NCBI GenBank assembly: GCA_921293015.1
Contig: OV121081.1
Span: 930,001-994,000 of the forward strand
DNA: 64,000 nt
Origin: Phorcus lineatus
Taxonomy: Eukaryota > Mollusca > Gastropoda > Trochida > Trochidae
Direction: 5' to 3'
Of the stretch, positions 54,601 through 64,000 are shown piece after piece. Numbering within the stretch: the stretch's first letter is position 1; every line of letters starts with the position of its first letter. The notes under the pieces were generated by a model that ran no database searches, was not told the origin of the DNA, and saw only the letters and a list, made by a program, of their open reading frames with translations. Both the position numbers and the translations under genes were made by a program.

Positions 54601-57600
54601 TAATTTAATTCAACACACAGATGTTTTCTTTAAAAGATAAAGTTTGCATTAAAATTTGAATAATTGATTTTAGGAAGGGCCCTTCACTTGGAAGTGAGGA
54701 ACTTCGCTTAGAACTCTGACAAGCTCGCTGCACATCCACACCACCGGATGGAGCGTCACAGATGGAACAAAAACTTCCTCCAGCAGAGAGATAGCTAATC
54801 GATGGCAGACTGATCTGCAGACCATCCTCATCAAGTCTCTAATTGCCAAAAACAGATGTAGGATCATCGTTATATCAGGCTTGTATGCATTCCCTACTGC
54901 TCAGTCAGACAAGTCTTCCGGCAGAACTCGACCCAGCAGGAACAATGAACTCTTATACACTGGTTCAGCTTCAGGCCTAGTTCTGGGCTCCGATGTATTC
55001 AGTCTGCGTCTTGATTTGCTTTGGTGGACACTTGCACAAGACAACATTCAAACCAATGAAAACCTTGTGACATCCTGACACATTGCACTATGGTACCTTA
55101 AGCTAAGGTCAACTTAGGACTACATGCAGGAACCCTAAGGTGACCTCAGGTCACTAAAGTAGCCTTAGCTCAATGTTAAAGGATGGCTTTGTTAACCTAA
55201 TAGTGTTGGATGTATTTTGCCCCAAGAACGTAAGTACATCAAAGAGCGTTCCCCTGATTGCTCTAAACCTTCTGTTGAAAACACATCCTGACAATTATCT
55301 TCCACTACACGAACATTAACAACATTCAAAAGCGCTTATGAACAATGAATCATCAAATATCTTGTCCCTTCCATTCATCGCTGTCTCTAATTCTTATGCT
55401 ATGATGCGTATTCTGAGAATAATTCACCATCACCTGATGAAAGACTAGAGATAACCAAAACTTTGTTCTTCTCCTTGCTGTTATTCTCACAAGAATATGA
55501 TATCATTTATAACAAAGCATCACTCTCATCTCATAATGAATGCTTTAGAAGGATATCCAGAACTTATTCTGCCTTCACATACCTATGGTCCTATTCTAAT
55601 GGAGTTGCACTATCATCTTATACCACTAGACAGTAACTGGGGGAAGCATCTACCACTCTGTTGATGAAAGTGAAGCTGGCATTGAGAGACGGGAAGACAT
55701 GAAGATACACATCTTCCATTGTGATCCTGTCAGTAGTAAAGAGGCAAAGCAGCTTCTGAAATCTTTTTAGCGGTCTGAGTGGAATTCTGTGTATCATTTA
55801 TCTCCCCTGACACCTCCCTGTCTTCAAGATGATTGGTCTGGCTTGCTGCCGCTCCTCTGTGTTATGCTCTATATCCAACCCTTGGCCGTTAGATATATGC
55901 TTATAGCTTCATTATATCTTTATTACTCACTCCATAGCAAGATGTCAATATATGACAAAGATTTAGAGAAACATCAATATCAAATTTCTAAACCTGCGTC
56001 AATGTTGACAGAAATAATGTCAGCAAGAGAAAGATTTAGATGAAGGGATCATCAAGGGTTGTAATGTGGAACTTATGTCATAGATCATATTTCATAACCA
56101 GACAATTACTCACTAAACCACAATAAACCAGATTCAGTCGTACCATTTGATCCAGCAGCTTCTTAACATGGTCTTCGTACAATTATTTGTTTAACAATTT
56201 TCTGCAAGGTTTGAAATATCAAATATTACCATGGAATTTAGACCTGTGGATGTTTATGCTAAAGTTTCAAGATCTCTATAGACTACTGAAGTTTTATTTG
56301 CGACGGCACACGAGTATAATAACAGACAATTAGTATTTTTCTTTCCGTGCTTAAGAAAATGAACGCAAAAGGTACATTAAGTTGTGAGGATAGCAATGAA
56401 AGTCACTTTAGATGACAAACGTGACAAACTTTATGGTTGTCGACAAACGTGACAAACTTTATGGTTGTCGTCGTCAGACAACGTGCTCCATGCCCACTAC
56501 TGTCACCTTTATTACTGGAAGATTTTCATACTCCGACAGCGAGTGCTACAAATGAATATCATGGAAATAAGAATGCAACATGAAGATGAGAGATTGAGAA
56601 ACTTGACTCTACATGATAATGAATACTGTGGGGAAAGAAGTCTCTTCACACTAAATGTGAGATGATGAAAACATACTGAGATTAAATAACTTTTGACGCA
56701 ACATGAAACCAACAACGATATGTTGTTGTGAGAATGTTGTGAGATTGTTGTCATTCTTTCCCTATCAATGCACAATAACAAAGATCTGATCGCAGCAAAG
56801 TCTCCTTATCTAACATTCCTACAGTGTCACTGGTTGTCTTACACCGAGTTCGTATCACACAGGGCACTTCTGCTCACATGACAACTCAAACATGAATGTC
56901 TTATCTCATAGACAAATCTGATTCCTGAGCCTAATTTCAACATTTTACTCTTATTTGCATTTTTTTCTTTCTTTCACTTAAACAATGCAAGGAATTCACT
57001 AAGTTTAGACCGCAATGCAGAGTATATAATAAAATTTGCCTTGAATAGTAAAGAAAGTATGGTATTTATTTATATTTAGTACAGTAGCATCAATAGCTTA
57101 AAGCTATTTGACAAAAAAAATATCCTTTGAGAGCCTTGAAGTTGTACATGTTTACCAATCCACTTGTTGCCTTCACAAGCACTAAGCTTGAATAACACAT
57201 CCCCTGGTGAATATGAACAGATATTTCGCGTACGTCGTCTTGTATCACATTCCCATATTACATATCCTATCATGTACATCTTGTATCGTATATCAATAGT
57301 TAATATACACTCAATACTGCCTGATATTTTGTAATTACAGTCGTTTCTGTTTCATGTTATAGCACACATCTCCTATAGTTCAGGAGCTCAAGTAACACAT
57401 CTTATCATAGAACTGTGTTATCACACCCACATAATCTTAAAAAGCTCTGCAGTCACCTGTAATCAACATCTTCATGAAAGAACATTTATCTTAGCTCAGT
57501 CTGTAAAAAATTACAAATGTTTGTGTACATACAAAAGACAATAAATGTCCAATATTACTGATTTCAAGATTTTATTTTAAGTATTCTCATCAATATCAAA

Positions 57601-58228
57601 TGAGAAGTTTAAACTTCATGAAGATGAATGGAAAGACATGTTAGAAGACTATGCTGTGAATGTCTATGGTTAAGAGATATTATAATAGCCTATGAGTAAA
57701 TCAAGTCTAAATATAAAAAATGCACAAAATGCAGGCAAGGATTAAGAAATTCAAATCCAAAGTCATGCCAAAAATTTATAAAGGAAAAAAACATTCAATA
57801 AAAAAATCAATATCCATCAAATTTTGAAAAACTTAGGACATTTCAGTTGGTGAATTCATTAGAATATAATTGACATCAAGTAAAGAATTATCACATACTC
57901 ATTTATCTTGATACAGATTTTCATACTTTTTATGATGGTAAATTTATTTCATTGCCTTTACAGCCTTTATCAGAATTAAGTTGAATTCACTGGTCACACA
58001 ATGCAGAGACTTCCAGCTTAGGTTAGTGAGCTAAGTCTCAAGAAATGTTAACAAAATGAAATAATTCATGTAAGAAAACAGGCAGCAACTAAGCATGGCA
58101 ATTTGCAAATAACCTAGATGGACTCTACTACTAAGAATAAGTAAGTAAGTAAGTAAAGGAACATGCAGGATGGATCTTACCTTCTCCTTACTGATCTCTG
58201 TGTCGATGTCTATCACACTCCCCGGCGG
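39527..58228 (-). CDS. SDC: Syndecan-type transmembrane proteoglycan with two thyroglobulin type-1 domains, 5' incomplete
   Basis: Syndecans are single-pass heparan-sulfate proteoglycans acting as matrix and growth-factor co-receptors. Exons in transcript order are 58228-58181, 49549-49429, 42497-42270, 41894-41682, 41254-41154, 40653-40578, 40237-40112 and 39693-39527 (TGA). Every junction is in phase, giving 359 residues. Order: a short [13 protein letters not shown] lead; an acidic Ser-Gly segment; two six-cysteine thyroglobulin type-1 domains; a Pro/Lys/Thr linker; a second acidic segment with EDSG; a transmembrane helix ([20 protein letters not shown], with a GxxxG-type motif); and a cytoplasmic tail with [15 protein letters not shown] (C1) and a C-terminal EYYA (C2, PDZ-binding, usually EFYA). 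No signal peptide exon is seen; it probably lies beyond 64000. Known syndecans, as I know them, lack thyroglobulin domains. Confidence 0.9.
40112..40237 (-). CDS. SDC: Syndecan juxtamembrane acidic exon
   Basis: It encodes [20 protein letters not shown] followed by [12 protein letters not shown] and ends LLA before the transmembrane exon. EDSG amid acidic residues is a candidate glycosaminoglycan attachment site near the membrane. NTT is a possible N-glycosylation sequon. It is a symmetric phase 1-1 exon. Confidence 0.88.
41682..41894 (-). CDS. SDC: Thyroglobulin type-1 domain 2 exon
   Basis: It encodes QCVFKVVEA, then [20 protein letters not shown], then [12 protein letters not shown] and QYGTRK, ending DDMC. 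Six cysteines are in the type-1A order. The usual CWCV core is CFCV and the loop before it is short. The exon starts and ends in phase 1, so it is a self-contained shufflable module. Confidence 0.92.
42270..42497 (-). CDS. SDC: Thyroglobulin type-1 domain 1 exon
   Basis: It encodes [39 protein letters not shown], then [14 protein letters not shown] and ends DLDC. The QC...G.CWCV...G..IPGT pattern with six cysteines is diagnostic of thyroglobulin type-1 repeats. Some members inhibit cysteine proteases or act in IGF-binding proteins and nidogen. It is a symmetric phase 1-1 exon, directly followed by the second domain. Confidence 0.95.
43480..43580. repeat. SINE-like dispersed repeat, copy 2 (partial)
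   Basis: GTGAAACCTGCGAGCAT, AATGGGTGGTACCGAAATTC and TAGCATTTCACCC match GTGAAACCTGAGAGCAT, ATGGGCGATACTGTGCTGAA and TAGCATTGCACCC near 54147-54222. It is the middle part of the repeat seen in full near 54040-54330. Confidence 0.55.
43718..43892. repeat. 25-bp tandem array, 7 copies
   Basis: The unit starts CCGTTTCTAATACACTGCTT and ends ACAAT. Six copies are identical and the seventh differs by an insertion near its end. It lies in the syndecan intron between 42498 and 49428. Confidence 0.95.
44669..44988. repeat. 19-bp tandem array, about 17 copies
   Basis: The unit is GTCTAACAGACTGGTTCYT, with CTT, CCT, TCT, TAT and TCAGACTGG variants. It contains the palindrome-like GTCTAACAGAC. It lies in the same syndecan intron. 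Confidence 0.95.
46679..46956. repeat. 28-bp tandem array, about 10 copies
   Basis: The unit starts GTCAGCATGGCAGTCGCAAA and ends GTGCAACA. It varies mainly at GTCAGC/GTAAGC/GCAAGC. Because 28 is not a multiple of three, the peptide repeat cycles through frames every 84 bp. All three plus-strand frames stay open across the array. Confidence 0.95.
48385..48500. repeat. Dispersed repeat copy 2 (pair with 25960-26075)
   Basis: ATTGCAAACAATCAGGATTT, TATTTCTAGTCACGAG and TAACAGAGGTCACTAGAGA parallel the copy in the RCC1L last intron. The similarity is partial. Confidence 0.4.
49066..49230. repeat. Short tandem array, about 32-bp unit
   Basis: CTAAGCTAAGGTGTTCATTC followed by TAAACAATA(A) repeats about four times, with diverged copies on both sides. 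It ends about 200 bp before the syndecan exon at 49429-49549. Confidence 0.85.
49429..49549 (-). CDS. SDC: Syndecan glycosaminoglycan-attachment exon
   Basis: It encodes [13 protein letters not shown], a run of about twelve Asp/Glu residues, then [10 protein letters not shown]. Clusters of Ser-Gly beside acidic residues are the classic heparan-sulfate attachment context, here with up to five Ser-Gly pairs. It sits N-terminal to the thyroglobulin domains, as in the distal ectodomain of vertebrate syndecans. It starts phase 0 and ends phase 1. Confidence 0.93.
49553..49870. repeat. Degenerate ATATAGGTATAAC-type tandem array
   Basis: ACATATAGGTATA-type units of about 13 to 16 bp begin within 5 bp of the syndecan exon's upstream edge (49549) and run to about 49870. 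They sit where the branch point and polypyrimidine tract for that exon should be. Confidence 0.85.
53609..53718. repeat. Long hairpin (inverted repeat) 4
   Basis: Arms 53609-53658 and 53669-53718 (50 bp each, about five mismatches) share CATATGACTTTTACGAAA and the AGAAATTATTACC/AGAGATTATTACC ends, around a 10-bp spacer. TGACGTCA and TGACGTCAC sites lie just left at about 53500 and 53523. It lies in a syndecan intron. Confidence 0.9.
54040..54330. repeat. SINE-like dispersed repeat, copy 3 (fullest)
   Basis: It starts TTCAATTCCGCTTTCAGGAG and continues GTGAAACCTGAGAGCAT and TAGCATTGCACCC. It ends near AAGCAGAACACACTAACCAC, reminiscent of the GAACGCTTTAACCACTAGGC tail of a common molluscan SINE. 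A small GAACATGTA microsatellite lies within it at about 54235-54265. Confidence 0.55.
58181..58228 (-). CDS. SDC: Syndecan short ectodomain exon, most 5' seen
   Basis: A 48-bp exon between a TTTACAG acceptor and a GTAAG donor encodes [16 protein letters not shown]. It joins in phase 0 to the Ser-Gly exon. It is identified by splice sites, phase and acidic composition rather than by homology. Confidence 0.75.
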
Positions 58229-59430
58229 CTGTAAACAAAGGAACAATGCAATTATACTGTTAGCTCATGCCTACTGTTATCCTGCATTAGTACAAAAATC
58301 TCTGGTATCTTGGCAAAGTGTTATCCAGTGTTATAGAACTTTAAAGAGAACATTTCAGATCTTTGAACAGATGCTGGATAACAATCTACTAAGAGATCAC
58401 ATACCTTAGCACTTTGTTATCAAGTATTAGTTCAGAGAACTAAAGTATCTTCGCAAAGTGTTCTCCAGTGTTGGTCGAACTTTAAAGAGAACATTTCAGA
58501 TCTCTGTACAGATGCTGGATAACAATCTACTAGATCAGAGACCTTAGCACCTGTTTTTAGCGAGTATTAGTTCTGAGAACTCTGGTAACTTAACGAATTT
58601 TTATCCAGTATTATTTGATACTTTATAGAGAACATTTAGAGAACATTTCAGATTTCTGAATTGATACTTGATGACAATGCACCAAGAGATCTGAGACCTT
58701 AGCACTCTGTCATCAAGTGTAAGTATAGAGAACTAGGGTTACTTAGCAAATTGTTATACAGTATTAGTAGAGAGATACCTTAGCAAATTCTATCCAGTAT
58801 TAAATTCAGAGATCTCCTTATCTTAGCAAACTGTAATCTTGCAAGTACAGAGATCTCCAGTATCTTAGCACACTACTATCAGTAGAAGAATAAAGAGAAC
58901 ATTTTATTCCATATCTAGTACCATTATTTCTATGTTAATACTTGTAAACACTGTTCTATGAGAACCATAACCGTGGCAAATTGTTATCCAATATCAGCAT
59001 AGAGGCTCTCAAGTATCATAGAGCACTGGCAGCCAACATTAGTACAGAGATCGCGAGTATCTTAGCAAATTGTTATCCAATATCAGCATAGAGGCTCTCA
59101 AGTATCATAGAGCACTGGCAGCCAACATTAGTACAGAGATCGCGATTATCTTAGCAAATTGTTATCCAATATCAGCATAGAGGCTCTCAAGTATCAGAGC
59201 ACTGGCAGCCAACATTAGTACAGAGATCACGAGTATCTTAGCAAATTGTTATCCAATATCAGCATAGAGGCTCTCAAGTATCATAGAGCACTGGCAGCCA
59301 ACATTAGTACAGAGATCGCGAGTATCTTAGCAAATTGTTATCCAATATCAGCATAGAGGCTCTCAAGTATCATAGAGCACTGGCAGCCAACATTAGTACA
59401 GAGATAATAAGTATCTTAGCATATTGTTAG
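58229..59430. repeat. Compound tandem array with an 89-bp unit and older relatives
   Basis: From 58981 to about 59425 there are five nearly identical 89-bp units (starts at 58981, 59070, 59159, 59246, 59335; one lacks 2 bp). Each has TTGTTATCCAATATCAGCAT and AGCACTGGCAGCCAACATTA. From about 58229 to 58980, diverged units of roughly 135 bp share TTAGCA..TTGTTATC, AGTATTAG and AACATTTCAGATCT. The array abuts the syndecan exon at 58181-58228. Confidence 0.92.
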
Positions 59431-62400
59431 CCAGTTTTATCGAAGAGAGAACTGAGATATCTACACCTACATTAGGTAAAAATGATCAAGGTGCCCAGAG
59501 AATTCAAACCATAGAAAATTTCAACACTCAACTTCTCCTGACATATTGTTTTCCAGTATTATTAAATAACCTAAGGCTTTGATATCCCTTATCAAATAGA
59601 TCCTTTATAGTTATAAGCAGTACAAGATTAACTGGAGGTAATTATTTCTTCATGCCATCCTCATCACCAATTTGTGTGCCCATGTCATCAAAGGTATAAT
59701 TAAGTTTCAGATCTTGGAGCAGTGTTTATGGATATAAGAAATCCTATTCATATGCAAATGTTAATGAGAATCAATACAAGACATTTAATGCTTCAATAAA
59801 CATTCAATATCAATTTATACGGACTCTAAAAATAATGAAAATATTTGATTTGTGAATATTCCTTGACAGCTCAAGCAAATTGTTATTGCAATATTCATAA
59901 CAGATGAGATCCGTTGAGATTCAGGTTTTATTGGTTCAAAGTGGACACCTAACCCGCCTGACCTGACCATAATCTCAGCCTGACCTGAGTGGAAAGGTCA
60001 CATTCCAGACCAAGTGACCACTCCAGCCATGTTAGTGACCCTATTGTTACCTAGAGAACTCCAAGCATCAAAGGCTATTTGAACTGGGCTCATAAATTTT
60101 CATGCCAATAGGAACAGATGTAAAAATAGGTTTGTATTGAATTTATAGCGATCGCAATTATTTTGAATTGGTCCAGGGAATTGAAGGTTTGAAAAGAAGG
60201 TCTTTGGGAATGCAATTCAGGGAGGAAAGCATGTGTTAAATTCATTTCTTCTTCTGGCAGTCCATGCACAACCCTGATTCCTGTGAACCAGGAGTTGAAA
60301 AGTTAATATGTCAGAATTCCCCAGATATAGGAATTAATGGAGGATAATGGATTGTGAGTGAGCCGGCCCACAGCTGTGTCATTGGGGCCCTTCCCAACCA
60401 TGTAGAGCACATGTCCCTGTGTAATCTGTGTCTACATAGAGGCCTCCCTTCTCATTTCCTTTCGTAATTCCCTCATCATTTCAGCTTAAAACACAATCAT
60501 TCGAACATGATTTTAGCTTTAAACTCTTCACATATAGCTATTTTTTAATGATGCAGTAAGTGAATTTTGTCATTTTACAAATTAGCCCATCATGGATCCT
60601 CATCAATTCATAGACAAAATTTTCTTTTTCACTTGCAGGCATGATTTGGCGTTAGACTTCGACATTACCAAGTTATTTCTACATGATGCTGTAAGTGAAT
60701 TATGCTATTTTAGAAAATTGATAATCAGATTTTTTTTAGATTCTTAACGAATGATAATAACAGATTTTCATTTTAGAAATTGATTCAATATTTTTCCAAA
60801 AATATTGACACTACTTTTAACTTAAGTTCATCAACAACAGCGCAATCACCCGCCCAACCGAAACTCCATTCAGACAAACAAAATGAGCCTTTAATAAGCA
60901 CACTTCCAAACTGTAACCATAATCGTAGTGTTTTTTAGATTTTGATTCCTTTCCTAATAGCTAACAGGAAAAGAAAAACTACTTTCAAATTAACCACAAT
61001 TTAAAGTCCAACAATTTGAATTTTTCTACCAAAAGCTCAAGCTACAATGACTATCAACATTCCCTTGGTCTCTGACAGTGTTGTTCTGAACGGAGCCACG
61101 TGGGATTATTCCTGTCTAACAACAGACCACAGCGACAATCTGCCATCCATCACCATCTTGATCTATACCAGGTGAAACACAACAATCCCTTTCATTCAAA
61201 TGTTCACAATGTGTTCAAGATTTCTCTAACACACTCTTGATGCATGAACAAATATTGTTTCAATTAGACAACAAGTCTTGCAAAAATTTAAGATGTTGAC
61301 AAATCTTGAGCTAGTATACTCAAACTGAAACAATTTTCTGTGGTAAATTGAAAATAGATTTTTTTCTTAACATAAATCTTAATGAGAGAAACTTTGAGTT
61401 AGTATAGTCAAACTGAAACTTTCTGTGGTAAACTAGGGATATGTTTTTCTCTTCTTAACATAAATCCTAACGAACATGCCTTAACAGAATATAAAAATGT
61501 CAGCACTGCATAATTTATGTATGAAAATAGTTAGAAACGTGGCCAATTGTACTCATATCAAAATTTTTGTATGAAGTTATAAAGTTAAAAAAGCACATGG
61601 ACTTCTCACAATTAATATTTTAAAATTCTTATTCGAGTTCATTCCAAAAAAACATTTCCCATTACTGCGTCATGTGTTCTTGCTGATTACCTGCATGCTG
61701 CATCAGTAAAAATAATTAATTAATCCAGAACTTCAGCTCCACAGGACACGTCTTGCAATGCAATCATATAAAACAGCAAAACCAAGAAATTTACATCAGG
61801 AAAAAAATTGCTTTCTTGTTTACATTGTGTGTTAATTCATTTTTTTTTTCTTTTTACAATTTTTTTCTTAATTTTTCAATTTGTTCCTGAAAACACAGCA
61901 ATCCCTCTCTGTTGAGCCCTCCACTGTACTCCCTTGTAATTTATAACTTCCTTTCGTTAACAGATTGCTAACGAGCCAGGTTAGCGCTCCTTATAACACT
62001 AGTTCCTATCATATCCAGGAATAAAGCTCTTCAACAATTTCCTCAAGATTTTAGAGACATTGCATTTATATTATATCCTCATCAACATAACCATGAAAAC
62101 CAATTAAAATGCCATCGGTACAAAGGGAAGTAACTGAGGATGGATCACAGCTTTCATTTTTCCGTCATTTCTATGTTATTACAGCAGTTTCATTAACATG
62201 AGCTAATGGATTCATTATGTTAAAAGTACAAACATGAACCCGGCCAACTCAATCCAGCATCACCGTTTATACCCTGCATCAGATGGGAATACATATCTAC
62301 AGACCTTCACCAGAATGAAACTTGAACCCTTCGTTAGTTTTCTCCAAATGTCATCCACGAAATTTTTTTTGACTCATTTTGGGTTTGATGGAAGTAAGGA

Positions 62401-64000
62401 GAACAAATTATGTGACTAGCCAACCTCCTTGTAGCATCAAATGTAACGATGTAGTGCTGATGCTATTAACGTTATCACTTGTAAATGAGGAGCTGACAAT
62501 TCACAAAACTTCTTTTTTTTCGGTTTCCTGACATGGATACAGACAGAATGTTGCCTTGACAGATTCTTCCGTTTATAACCCGTCTGAAGTAACGGTTTGA
62601 ATCTTGCAGATTAAAGTTAAGATGGCTGACAATGTGAACATTCTACCTCATACCTCGTTGCCATATTTGGAGCCTATATCAAGAAAGTTTTGTACAATTC
62701 AATAAATATCAGACTTAGGTTAACTTCCGCTTGACCAGCATCATTAGTATAATGTTTTATACCTTCCTGACTTTATAGACACATGAGATGAGGAGATATT
62801 TCTTGGCTGGAAGTGCTGCAGCCTGACAGGGGTTAATGTATCCAGCTGTGTATTAATCAAGATAATGTGTCATACCTCTTTGATTTGTAATTAAGTCAAG
62901 TGCTCTCATCAAAAATATTGAATTTTTAGAATATCAATAATCTATTTAGGTCTATCCTTCAAAATGTCCTGGTTAAATACCTTTCAAGGTTATGAATGTG
63001 AACATTTGTTAATAACTTTCTAAATTTGTCACTGAAACTAACCACATTAACAAGTTATCAAAAGATTTAACAAAAACAGGCTTTGAAAATTGATTTGATT
63101 TATATTTATGGTGTAAAACATTACACCTATTCATGGAATCTGTCTTACAACAATTTATAATAGATTTACATTCAAAATATACGTAAGCACAATAAAGCGG
63201 ATGAGATGTTGAAGGTATATTAGGAACGTCATAAATCTTTCAGACTGCCGTGAGCAGCGAGTTTTACAGCAGTGTGTAGGAAGACATTGTAAATGTCAGG
63301 CAGGGACAGACAGATTACATGAAATTCTGACTCTTTCAAACTTGCTATTTTTGTCAAGAATTTGAATTACAATTATGCAAAGAAGAAAACACTTAACATA
63401 TCCTTTGACATGTTAAGCATGTAACATTTGTCTCTGAATGATGAAAGTTTCCCAGGTGATTTACAATAAAACATTTCTTATAATTTCATAGATAAAATAA
63501 GTTTAGCTAATCATCTTAAAATGCAGATACATTGGAGGGTTCCGAGGGACAAACAACAATTAGAGGCAAAACTGTAGGAGTATTTAGGCTGAATTTCTTA
63601 TCATAGTGAAGCTCACTAGTTCCTCTACTTACAATCTTCTTTGTTTCACAGAAGTTATTTTTGTAAATCAGCCCACGATGTTGCCCCAAAAGTAAATGAA
63701 CCAATCCGTTCAAATTGTGCAGTAACTGATAAATCTTCCTTGTAGGGAGTACACCGTGATCTGGGTGCTATAATGATGTACCTACACCGGGAGGAACATC
63801 CCTGATATTCCTACCAAATGACAAATCATGCCACGGAATTTTCCTTTCATATTTCATAAGGTAAGCTTTGGTTTAAAAACAAGATTAAACTAGAAGTAAT
63901 TTATAAATAACAACTTTGATATTGTAAAAATCATCTGATGAAGGAGTAAGAATATACTCTGACTTTTAACAATAAAGAGTTTTGTTATCCAGCAAATCTT
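59431..64000. other. Syndecan upstream intron or flank, no exon recognised
   Basis: No signal-peptide exon or other coding exon could be found on the minus strand, and no other gene on either strand. A TGTAAGTGAATT phrase with similar flanks occurs twice (about 60556 and 60690). The syndecan first exon is expected further right. Confidence 0.45.

Overview
The window is animal nuclear DNA: AT-rich, with spliced genes, GT-AG introns and AATAAA signals, and no bacterial or viral gene organisation. The gene set (a bilaterian Argonaute, ZNF706, RCC1L and a syndecan) and the repeats, several of which resemble repeats I associate with molluscs, point to a lophotrochozoan, most likely a mollusc and perhaps a gastropod. 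That assignment is inference.

Layout. (1) 674-4132, + strand: the 3' half of an Argonaute gene, covering most of the PIWI domain. Its first PIWI exon is present twice in tandem. Both copies are 91 bp with the same phase. One copy carries the catalytic GADVTHPP motif and the other carries GASVTHPP. (2) 4133-10894: Argonaute 3' UTR, unassigned DNA, a short TIR element and the ZNF706 3' UTR. (3) 10895-12975, - strand: ZNF706, two coding exons, with a likely non-coding first exon near 14250-14300. (4) 14988-16044: a hAT-type non-autonomous element with a perfect 8-bp target duplication, next to a decayed non-LTR retrotransposon end. (5) 17071-35013, + strand: RCC1L, 11 coding exons and 464 codons. 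Its introns hold several mobile elements, two small coding-like ORFs each paired with a long hairpin, a 45-bp tandem array and a roughly 9.9-kb last intron. (6) 39527-58228, - strand: a syndecan-type gene whose exon phases all join. It has a canonical syndecan transmembrane/cytoplasmic tail, Ser-Gly acidic glycosaminoglycan sites and, unexpectedly, two thyroglobulin type-1 domains, each on its own phase 1-1 exon. Its signal-peptide exon is not seen and probably lies beyond 64000. RCC1L and the syndecan gene converge, with opposing poly(A) signals about 30 bp apart near 35711-35756.

The genes are unrelated housekeeping, RNA-silencing and matrix-receptor genes; no operon or cluster logic is apparent. 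The strongest second-look items are the Argonaute duplicated exon, which could toggle slicer competence by mutually exclusive splicing, the syndecan/thyroglobulin fusion, and a set of four unrelated-sequence but similarly built hairpin elements.
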